In this document: in pieces, positions 1-6,884 of the stretch
Layout: the number at the start of each line of letters is the position of its first letter
How positions within the stretch are numbered: the stretch's first letter is position 1
From: Rhizobiaceae bacterium
GTDB taxonomy: Bacteria; Pseudomonadota; Alphaproteobacteria; Rhizobiales; Rhizobiaceae
NCBI GenBank assembly: GCA_913776675.1
Contig: CAJYRE010000201.1
Span: 1-11,461 of the forward strand
Direction: 5' to 3'
Length of the DNA stretch: 11,461 bases
The notes under the pieces: model-generated
The model's database searches: none
Told to the model about the DNA's origin: nothing
Seen by the model: only the letters and a program-made list of their open reading frames with translations
Made by a program: the position numbers and the translations under genes

Positions 1-489
1 TTCTTTCAGGCCCTTGTAAACGGTGACGCCAGCGCACAAAACAGGGGCTGCCGGGCCAAAGGCCAGATTGTCGGGCAGATGTCCGACATAATCGGGATCG
101 GCCAAGCCATATTCGGCAAAGGTACCGTTGACGGAATAGCCGGTGTTTTGCTGTGATCCGCACAAGGTTTCCCAGCCGGTGCGGCAGGGTGTGCAGCAGC
201 CGCAGGCCGTGTGCAGCCAAGGAACGCCCACCCGGTCGCCTTCCTTGATGCGCCGAACACCACTGCCCAGCTTGGCCACGTAGCCAACACCTTCATGACC
301 GGGAATAAACGGTGGCGTGGGTTTGACCGGCCAGTCGCCTTCCACGGCATGCAGATCGGTATGGCAAACGCCGGTTGCTTCATATTTTATCAAAACCTGA
401 CCCGGACCTGGCTCCGGTATGGCAATCTCCTCGATGTTGAGAGGTTTCCCAAACTCGCGCAAAACGGCGGCTTTCATCGTCTTAGCCAT
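1..489 (-). CDS. adhP: Zinc-dependent alcohol dehydrogenase (AdhP-like), N-terminal part
   Basis: This is the first 163 residues of a medium-chain, zinc-dependent alcohol dehydrogenase, which would oxidise short primary alcohols to aldehydes with NAD in the cytoplasm. The gene runs off the left edge, so the NAD-binding Rossmann domain is not visible. The catalytic zinc ligands are present: Cys42 in GVCHTDLHA, His65-Glu66 in PGHEGVG, and Cys152 in LCAGVTVYKGLK. The four structural-zinc cysteines are at 96, 99, 102 and 110, with an extra Cys98. The start is fixed by GGAGGAAATC directly before the ATG, and by the MKAAVLREFGKPL opening typical of the family. A 19-bp palindrome lies 18 bases upstream of the start, suggesting control by a repressor. 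The family call is firm; the adhP subfamily rests on overall resemblance. Confidence 0.9.
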   Translation of the reverse strand, partial: MAKTMKAAVLREFGKPLNIEEIAIPEPGPGQVLIKYEATGVCHTDLHAVEGDWPVKPTPPFIPGHEGVGYVAKLGSGVRRIKEGDRVGVPWLHTACGCCTPCRTGWETLCGSQQNTGYSVNGTFAEYGLADPDYVGHLPDNLAFGPAAPVLCAGVTVYKGLKE

Positions 490-506
490 GATTTCCTCCA
501 TAGAAA

Positions 507-525
507 TCTATTTTGTCAAAATAGA
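507..525. promoter_or_regulatory. 19-bp palindrome upstream of adhP, likely operator
   Basis: TCTATTTTGTCAAAATAGA is a perfect dyad of two 9-base arms around one central base. It lies between the adhP ribosome binding site and the candidate promoter at 576-604, which is where a bound repressor would block transcription. Which regulator binds is unknown. The short, AT-rich arms make a transcription terminator unlikely. Confidence 0.5.
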
Positions 526-575
526 AACCCCGGCGAGACAGTTCTCGGAAGGGCTTGGAGGAAATGTAGCGAAGG

Positions 576-604
576 ATCAATTCTCCGCTTTTGATTGAAG
601 TCAA
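576..604 (-). promoter_or_regulatory. Candidate sigma70-type promoter for adhP
   Basis: Read on the minus strand there is a -35-like TTGACT (604-599), a 17-base spacer and a weak -10-like ATTGAT (581-576). It is the best spaced pair in the gap between the dienelactone hydrolase terminator and adhP. The -10 match is poor, so this is a suggestion only. Confidence 0.3.
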
Positions 605-640
605 ACCATGCGTTTTATTCTTTCGATGTTCAATGCAACG

Positions 641-688
641 AAAAACATCACCCATCACAGGCTCATGCCACATCGCCTGTGATGGGTG
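641..688 (-). terminator. Rho-independent terminator after the dienelactone hydrolase gene
   Basis: A perfect 14-bp inverted repeat (688-675 with 662-649, arm CACCCATCACAGGC) has a 12-base loop and is followed on the minus strand by ATG and then five T residues (645-641). It begins 6 bases after the stop codon of the gene ending at 694. The loop can close further with a short ATG/CAT pairing. Confidence 0.8.
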
Positions 689-693
689 CATTG

Positions 694-1569
694 TTACGCA
701 AGCTTCTGTTTCAGGAAGGCCACGGTGCGCGACCATGCAAGGTCGGCGGCCTGTTTGTTGTAGCGGGCCGTGGAGGTGTCATTGTTGAACGCGTGGTTGA
801 CACCATCATAAATGAAAATGTCCGGGTGTTGGCCGTTGGCCTGCAAGGCAGCTTTAAAGGCCTCAATGCCAGCATTGATCCGCTCGTCCAGCCCGGCATA
901 ATGCAACATCAGCGGGGCTTTGATCGATGCCACCTGATCGGCTTTTGGCTGGGCTCCATAATAGGCCACACCGGCTCCAAGCTGCGGCGATGCCACGGCC
1001 AATTGATTGACCAGCCCGCCACCCCAGCAGAAGCCAACAGCGCCAACCTTGCCGTTGGTGACTTTGAGTGTGCTGAGATAGGCGCGGCTTGCCTCGGCAT
1101 TTTTAACCGTGGTGGCCATATCCAGCTTGGGAAACATGTCGCGCGCCGTGTCTTCATTCTCGGGCGTGCCACCCAGCGGCGATAGAAAATCCGGGGCCAG
1201 CGTCACAAAGCCTTCCAGCGCCAAGCGCCGGGCAATATCTTCAATATGCGGATTGAGGCCGCGATTTTCGTGAATAACGATCACACCCGGCAAGGGTTTG
1301 TCTGCGGCTTTTGGTGTGACCAGATAGCCTTTCATCTGGCTGCTGGCACCGGGATAGGTGATGCGTTCAATATGCAGGCGCTCATCATGTTCGGCGCTCA
1401 AGGCGGCGCTGGCCTTGTTTGCGGCCAGCATGGGCATGATAGCGGCCGCCGCCGCACCCGACCCCGCCAGCTTGCTGAGTTTCTCCATAAAACCCCGGCG
1501 GTCGAGGGTCAGATGGGTATATTCATCATAGGCATCAATCATGGCCTGGGTGATATTCGGCTTATCCAT
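694..1569 (-). CDS. Exported dienelactone hydrolase-family protein (Tat signal)
   Basis: A 291-residue alpha/beta hydrolase of the dienelactone hydrolase (carboxymethylenebutenolidase) family. The Cys-Asp-His triad is visible: Cys181 in GFCWGGG, Asp228 in AGLDERI and His259 in VNHAF; Glu101 in HENRGL matches the conserved activating glutamate. The N-terminus carries a twin-arginine motif (DRRGFMEKL, Arg24-Arg25), then an alanine-rich hydrophobic stretch to about residue 56, so export by the Tat system is likely. Classical catabolic enzymes are about 235 residues and cytoplasmic; this longer form resembles the YghX-type group, whose substrate is not established. The start has AGGAGG 7 bases upstream; an earlier in-frame ATG at 1623 would run through the guaB terminator and was not chosen. 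A terminator lies on each side, so it is probably a single-gene unit. Confidence 0.88.
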   Translation of the reverse strand: MDKPNITQAMIDAYDEYTHLTLDRRGFMEKLSKLAGSGAAAAAIMPMLAANKASAALSAEHDERLHIERITYPGASSQMKGYLVTPKAADKPLPGVIVIHENRGLNPHIEDIARRLALEGFVTLAPDFLSPLGGTPENEDTARDMFPKLDMATTVKNAEASRAYLSTLKVTNGKVGAVGFCWGGGLVNQLAVASPQLGAGVAYYGAQPKADQVASIKAPLMLHYAGLDERINAGIEAFKAALQANGQHPDIFIYDGVNHAFNNDTSTARYNKQAADLAWSRTVAFLKQKLA

Positions 1570-1601
1570 TGTCTTCCTCCTCGGTTCTGTCAGAAGACAT
1601 A

Positions 1602-1640
1602 GAAAACCCGGATCAACGGGCAATGTCGATCCGGGTTTTC
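1602..1640 (-). terminator. Rho-independent terminator after guaB
   Basis: A perfect 13-bp inverted repeat (1640-1628 with 1614-1602, arm GAAAACCCGGATC) has a 13-base loop. On the minus strand the descending arm ends in CCGGGTTTTCT, so the U-tract begins inside the stem and an A-tract sits in the ascending arm. It lies 28 bases after the guaB stop and 32 bases before the next gene's start. Confidence 0.75.
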
Positions 1641-1668
1641 AAAAATCACGTTTCTGTGAGAGATGGCG

Positions 1669-3159
<1,491 letters not shown>

Positions 3160-3188
3160 GCCAATTTCCTTCGTGTGAATAGGCAGAG

Positions 3189-3215
3189 TCCACCGGAAGA
3201 TGAGGTCTCCACCGG
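3189..3215. repeat. Direct repeat TCCACCGG in the guaB leader
   Basis: Two exact copies of TCCACCGG (3189-3196 and 3208-3215) start 19 bases apart, close to two helical turns, in the 175-base gap upstream of guaB. They could be paired protein-binding sites or chance. No clear promoter or terminator was seen in the rest of the gap (3160-3334). Confidence 0.3.
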
Positions 3216-3334
3216 TTTGCTTCTGCATGAAATGCTTGGAAGTTGGCGAGGGCTGGTAACACGTTCATGACAGGAAGGGAATAGCAAAAGAAACAGTTGT
3301 GCAGTCTCGCATCAATCTGTCACCCGTGTTGCAT

Positions 3335-4255
3335 TTATGCTGTGCTGGCAGGATCAGCTTTTTGCAACGGTGCAAGTGTGGAGGTAATGACCCGCGCCAG
3401 CGCCTCCATATCGGCATGGCGGGCACTGGAGCGCCGCCATAAAAGCCCGATTTCCCGGTAGGGCGCTGGCTCGGCAAAGGGCACGATGCGAATCGTGTTG
3501 CGGCTTGTTTCCGTTGCAATCGCCATTTCGGGAATGAGCGTCATGCCCATGTCATGGGCAACCATTTGCAATAGCGTGCTCATGGAGGTTGCGCCGAAGT
3601 TCAGCAGGCTCTTTTTGCTGGCGGATTTGCACACAGCCAAGGCCTGATCACGCAGGCAATGACCTTCTTCCAGCAGCAGCAGCCGGTCAATATCCATGTC
3701 TGCCTGCACGAGCGGCGATGTCAGGATGTGTTCATTGTTGTCGGTGACAGCCATGAAGAAGCGGTCAATCAGCAGGCTGCTGCTCATGAGATTGTCTGCT
3801 TCCACCGGAAGGGCCGCGACAATCGCATCCAGCCTGCCCTCGTTCAGATCACTCAGCAGCCGATCCGTCATGGCCTCTTTCAATTCAATCTCGATCAAGG
3901 GATGGCGGGCACGCAAGGCCGGTACAATATGCGGCACCATATAGGGTGCAACGGTTGGAATAATGCCAATGCGCACCAGGCCTTCCAATGTGCCACTCTG
4001 TTCACGGGCGGCTTGCTCCAACTGGTCTATGGCATGCAGCACAGCGCGCACGTGGGTGAGAATTTCTTGTCCCTTGCTGGTCAATATGGTGCTGCCGCGG
4101 GTGCGCTCAATCAGCATGACGCCAAGATGTTTTTCCATTTCCATGATCTGGGCGGAAAGGGCTGGCTGGCTGACATGCGCCATAAGAGCCGCCCGGCCAA
4201 AATGCAATGTCGTGGCAACAGCATCAAAATAACGCATTTGGCGGATTGTCAGCAT
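3335..4255 (-). CDS. oxyR: Hydrogen peroxide-sensing LysR-type regulator OxyR
   Basis: A 306-residue LysR-family regulator, the usual family length. The N-terminal winged helix-turn-helix spans about residues 1-60 (FGRAALMAHVSQPALSAQI), followed by the linker helix and effector domain. The decisive mark is the redox pair Cys200 and Cys209 in LEEGHCLRDQALAVC, matching Cys199 and Cys208 of Escherichia coli OxyR in position and context; these form a disulfide when peroxide is present, which switches the protein to activate catalase and peroxidase genes. No such target gene is in the window. It is transcribed toward guaB, 175 bases away, and diverges from the TetR gene across a palindrome-rich gap. 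The ribosome binding site is weak (CGGAAAC), but the MLTIRQMRYFDAVA opening fits the family. Confidence 0.92.
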   Translation of the reverse strand: MLTIRQMRYFDAVATTLHFGRAALMAHVSQPALSAQIMEMEKHLGVMLIERTRGSTILTSKGQEILTHVRAVLHAIDQLEQAAREQSGTLEGLVRIGIIPTVAPYMVPHIVPALRARHPLIEIELKEAMTDRLLSDLNEGRLDAIVAALPVEADNLMSSSLLIDRFFMAVTDNNEHILTSPLVQADMDIDRLLLLEEGHCLRDQALAVCKSASKKSLLNFGATSMSTLLQMVAHDMGMTLIPEMAIATETSRNTIRIVPFAEPAPYREIGLLWRRSSARHADMEALARVITSTLAPLQKADPASTA

Positions 4256-4579
4256 GAGTGGGGTTTCCGGTTCACGTTTTTACTGAATACGATGGACATA
4301 CCTGAGGGTTCATGAGAGAGTGCGCATGTCATGATATGCATGACGTTTCCCGGAAGGGGGCTCATCTGACAGAACAGATGTCTGATGGCCTATAAAACAA
4401 CGAAAATGTCCTGAGATGGATCAAAATGGCTCGTTTTGATGCATGGATCGGTTCTCTTTTCTGAGCATATTTACCATCATGCGTTAATAAAAACTGAACA
4501 CCCTTCCGTTAGAGCCAGTAGTCGTGTTCCACATGATGCGGAACGAATCCTGCAAGTCTACGACGGGACAGTTAAGGCG
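4256..4579. promoter_or_regulatory. Divergent oxyR/TetR control region with three inverted repeats
   Basis: This 324-base gap holds the promoters of two divergent regulators. Three inverted repeats stand out: GTCATG-N5-CATGAC (4328-4344), CATCTG-N6-CAGATG (4363-4380) and ATCAAAA-N7-TTTTGAT (4420-4440). Both LysR- and TetR-type proteins bind such dyads, often controlling their own genes, so one or more are probably operators. I could not assign a repeat to a protein, and no convincing -35/-10 pair was found. Confidence 0.5.
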
Positions 4580-5227
4580 ATGACACTGCCGAATGAAGCG
4601 TCGCGGATCAATCCGCGCAAACAGCCAAAGCAAAAGCGCAGTATCCAGCGCTTGGAAATGATTCTGGAAGCGGCCCAGTCATTGATCATCACGCATGGTA
4701 TTGCTCAGATGAAAATGACGGATATTGCTAGCCATGCTGGTGTTCCGGTTGGTTCTGTTTATCAATTCTTTCCTGAGAAGGCTGCTATTCTCAAAGCCAT
4801 TCTGGATCGCCGCCTCACGGACTTGACGCAAGCCGTTAAAACCAGATTAACGGATGTGCGCAGCGAAGCCGATGCACGTGCCCGTATTGTCGACCTGATC
4901 AACGCTGGCGCACATATCCACTTGCATGATCCTATATGTCGGGAACTCTGGATGGCCACGTCGATTGATCCTGATCTTGGCCGTTTACAATATCAGGCCC
5001 ATGAGGATATTGGCGGACTTGCGCACGATGTGTTGGGACCATTTGCGCGGGATGGGCAAAGTGACAGCAAACAGGATCGGTTTATTCTTGCATCCGTGTT
5101 GACGGGCTCGGTGCTGCGCTGCCTTGCTGAAGGCAATGACCGGGCAGGGGCGTTGCTGGAAGAGTGGAAGAAAATCGTGGGTGACATTTTGCTCTCCCCC
5201 TCCAGCTCGGCTCCGCTCAAGCGATAG
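4580..5227 (+). CDS. TetR/AcrR-family transcriptional regulator
   Basis: A 215-residue TetR-type regulator. The DNA-binding domain spans about residues 24-70, with the helix-turn-helix MTDIASHAGVPVGSVYQFFPEK at 46-67; the rest is a helical ligand-binding and dimerisation domain ending in LLEEWKKIVGDIL. The ligand cannot be read from the sequence. Upstream in-frame ATGs (from 4436) would add 48 residues unlike the family and would run through the candidate operators, so the ATG at 4580, which opens MTLPNEASRI and a basic stretch, was preferred; the site just before it (TTAAGG) is close and weak. It diverges from oxyR and converges on the LysR-type gene, with 10 bases between stop codons. No pump or enzyme gene adjoins it, so its target is open. 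Confidence 0.85.
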   Translation: MTLPNEASRINPRKQPKQKRSIQRLEMILEAAQSLIITHGIAQMKMTDIASHAGVPVGSVYQFFPEKAAILKAILDRRLTDLTQAVKTRLTDVRSEADARARIVDLINAGAHIHLHDPICRELWMATSIDPDLGRLQYQAHEDIGGLAHDVLGPFARDGQSDSKQDRFILASVLTGSVLRCLAEGNDRAGALLEEWKKIVGDILLSPSSSAPLKR

Positions 5228-5237
5228 CTCGCCCCGT

Positions 5238-6191
5238 TTACCAGCCGGGAATCATATGGCCAGGGCGCAGACGCGGATAGTGCCGGCCATAGGATTTCGC
5301 CTCACTTTCTAGATCGTCTTCCAGAACGGTCGGGCTGATGTTGTCAAGGCAGGCAGCAATATGATCGGTAATGGCATTCATCAGCGAGGGTGAGAGGCCA
5401 GGTCGTTTCATGATGCCGATTTGAACCGGTGGCAAGGGAGGAAAACCATCGGCTTGTGTCAGCACTTTCATGCCGCCACGCAGGGCTGATTCCGGCAAGA
5501 CGGAAATGGCAAGGCCCGAGAGGACGGCTGCGGCCACAACGGTGGATGACCAACTGGTGAACAGAACCTGATAATCCCGGCCATCGGCATCGAGAGCGGA
5601 ACAGGCAAGCTGACGCCAGTTGCAGTCGCGGCGTCCAACCGCAAGGGGCACCGGCGCATCGTCTTTCAAAGTGTGGTTGGCAGAACCAACCCAGCAAAGG
5701 GGTTCGGTGCGCACCACATCCGATTGACGGGCCGCGGGATTGTGGGTGACAAGTGCAATATCCAGCTCGCCACGCGCCATTTTTTCCGCCAGGCTGGCAG
5801 ATGGCTCACAGACGATATACAGCTCGACATTGGGATGGGTTTTGGCAAAACGGCCAATAATTTCCGGCATATACCTGTCGGCGTAATCATCCGGGGTGCC
5901 GCTGCGCAGGGTGCCTTCCAGTCTGTTGTCATCAAAGGCGGCCATGGCTTCGCTGTTCAGGCGGATGATGCGGCGCGCATAATTGAGCAGCTTGTCGCCT
6001 TCGGCAGACAGCCGGTTGCCGCGCCCATCCTTGATAAACAGTTGTTTGCCGATCCGTTCTTCCAGGCGTCGCATTTGCATGGATACGGCGGATTGGGTTT
6101 TGAAAACCCGCGCTGCCGCTTTGGTAAAGCTGCCGGTATCGACAATGGCAACGAATGTTTGGAGCTGATCAATATCAAGGGGAGCGGACAT
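5238..6191 (-). CDS. LysR-type transcriptional regulator of unknown target
   Basis: A 317-residue LysR-family regulator. The winged helix-turn-helix is at about residues 8-65 (GSFTKAAARVFKTQSAVSMQMRRLEERIG), followed by a substrate-binding-type effector domain (for example DDYADRYMPEIIGRF and ELDIALV at 142-148). Unlike OxyR it lacks the paired redox cysteines in the signature context. The ATG at 6191 has TGGA 8-11 bases upstream; an in-frame ATG at 6203 and one at 6212 have no better site. It diverges from the DUF1127 gene across a 206-base gap, and LysR regulators often control the divergent neighbour, but that is inference. The C-terminal tail after about residue 285 is acidic and then basic, and is probably not part of the fold. 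Confidence 0.87.
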   Translation of the reverse strand: MSAPLDIDQLQTFVAIVDTGSFTKAAARVFKTQSAVSMQMRRLEERIGKQLFIKDGRGNRLSAEGDKLLNYARRIIRLNSEAMAAFDDNRLEGTLRSGTPDDYADRYMPEIIGRFAKTHPNVELYIVCEPSASLAEKMARGELDIALVTHNPAARQSDVVRTEPLCWVGSANHTLKDDAPVPLAVGRRDCNWRQLACSALDADGRDYQVLFTSWSSTVVAAAVLSGLAISVLPESALRGGMKVLTQADGFPPLPPVQIGIMKRPGLSPSLMNAITDHIAACLDNISPTVLEDDLESEAKSYGRHYPRLRPGHMIPGW

Positions 6192-6215
6192 GGCATATTC
6201 CATCAGAAGCATTGA

Positions 6216-6227
6216 TGATAATCATTA
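6216..6227. promoter_or_regulatory. Fur-box-like dyad upstream of the LysR-type gene
   Basis: TGATAATCATTA matches the core of the classical 19-base Fur box over 12 contiguous bases, about 14 of 19 when the whole box is aligned. It contains the dyad ATGAT-A-ATCAT (6215-6225). It lies in the leader of the LysR-type gene, downstream of its candidate promoter. In this class, Fur homologues often sense manganese and iron control may be by Irr or RirA, so the metal cannot be named. Confidence 0.3.
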
Positions 6228-6249
6228 GAAACATTCGTTGGACTGATCA

Positions 6250-6278
6250 ATATAAAATTGTCATTTCTCTTCTTGCAA
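6250..6278 (-). promoter_or_regulatory. Candidate sigma70-type promoter for the LysR-type gene
   Basis: On the minus strand TTGCAA (6278-6273) is followed after 17 bases by TTATAT (6255-6250). Spacing is ideal and the -10 is reasonable. The predicted start would give a leader of about 50 bases before the ATG at 6191. Confidence 0.4.
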
Positions 6279-6397
6279 AATCTCAACCGGCACAGCCTTG
6301 CAGGATGTGCCCCTCCCTTAACCCTTTATCGCCCTGCTTCTGCCCCTGATTGTTCGGCAGAGCAGTTTTATCTCGTGCCAACATAAGGATGATGACG

Positions 6398-6697
6398 ATG
6401 CGCACGATGCAGCAGACCACAGATCGAGTTTTCTCCGAAGCATGGATGGTTTCCACCGCCGCCATTCACACAGCCGTGCAAAAGATCAAAACAATGATGC
6501 GTGCTCTGATCAATCGTTATCGTGCCCAGAGCTTGCTGGAGCTGGATGATCATCTGATGAATGACATTGGCTTGAGCCGCGAAGAGCTTCAGCGTGGTTT
6601 GCGAGAGGGTAGCTATCTGCGCGATCCCACTCTCAGGCTGGCAGAATATGCCAGGGAGAGAGCCAAAAAGCAGATGAGCAAGCTGTCTTTGGGGTAA
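6398..6697 (+). CDS. DUF1127 (YjiS-like) small protein
   Basis: A 99-residue protein whose second half carries the DUF1127 signature, RYRAQSLLELDDHLMNDIGLSREELQRGL, at about residues 43-72. Members are small basic, arginine-rich proteins. In Rhodobacter one (CcaF1) binds RNA, and in Agrobacterium short ones affect phosphate and carbon metabolism; whether that applies here is inference. Many members are about 45-70 residues, so this one has an extended N-terminus. Three in-frame ATGs cluster at 6389, 6392 and 6398; AAGGA at 6385-6389 gives the best spacing to 6398, while 6389 would overlap the site. It is a single-gene unit divergent from the LysR-type regulator and closed by a strong terminator after a structured 3' region. 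Confidence 0.82.
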   Translation: MRTMQQTTDRVFSEAWMVSTAAIHTAVQKIKTMMRALINRYRAQSLLELDDHLMNDIGLSREELQRGLREGSYLRDPTLRLAEYARERAKKQMSKLSLG

Positions 6698-6727
6698 GGT
6701 TACAAGGCATTGAAATGGCTGCTTGTG

Positions 6728-6811
6728 TTGCCTGTCGATGATCTCAGGCAAGCGCGCGGTTCCTTCATCCCGCCAGAAATCCCCGCAGGGTGATATGCCA
6801 ATAAACCCTGC
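6728..6811 (+). ncRNA. Structured 3' region of the DUF1127 transcript, possible small RNA
   Basis: Two hairpins precede the terminator in the 3' untranslated stretch: TTGCCTG (6728-6734) with CAGGCAA (6745-6751), and GCAGGGT (6785-6791) with ACCCTGC (6805-6811), the latter followed by TTTT. With the terminator hairpin they form three stem-loops in about 120 bases. In Rhodobacter sphaeroides, the CcsR small RNAs are processed from the transcript downstream of a DUF1127 gene; the same layout here suggests, but does not show, a processed small RNA. I did not see the CcsR-type CUCCUCCC loop motif. Confidence 0.35.
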
Positions 6812-6815
6812 TTTT

Positions 6816-6850
6816 ACCCGGCAACAGCAACCTGTTGCCGGGTCTTTTTT
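6816..6850 (+). terminator. Strong Rho-independent terminator of the DUF1127 unit
   Basis: CCCGGCAACAG (6817-6827) pairs perfectly with CTGTTGCCGGG (6832-6842) around a CAAC loop. A flanking A-T pair (6816/6843) extends it to 12 bp, and TCTTTTTT follows. It has no T-run on the minus strand, so it acts in one direction, ending transcription about 120-150 bases past the DUF1127 stop. Confidence 0.93.
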
Positions 6851-6860
6851 CGCATGGTGC

Positions 6861-6876
6861 AAAGGTTGCAACCTTT
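6861..6876. repeat. 16-bp perfect palindrome beside the DUF937 stop codon
   Basis: AAAGGTTGCAACCTTT is a perfect dyad starting 8 bases after the DUF937 stop on the minus strand and 10 bases past the plus-strand terminator. It lacks a following T-run on the minus strand, so it is a poor intrinsic terminator. It might serve as a transcript-end hairpin or be chance. Confidence 0.4.
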
Positions 6877-6884
6877 CTTTGCGA

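Noticed and set aside
512..517. TTGACA on the minus strand inside the adhP palindrome as a -35 box
   Set aside because: A -10 at normal spacing would fall on the ribosome binding site, leaving no leader for translation.
595..1185. Long plus-strand open frame opposite the hydrolase gene
   Set aside because: It is antisense to a gene with clear catalytic motifs, has no family resemblance, and runs through the terminator hairpin at its start.
1570..1623. Earlier ATG for the hydrolase at 1623
   Set aside because: The extra 18 residues would be encoded by the guaB terminator, while the ATG at 1569 has a perfect AGGAGG site.
4436..4579. 48-residue N-terminal extension of the TetR protein
   Set aside because: It does not resemble the family, and it overlaps the last bases of an inverted repeat in the divergent promoter region.
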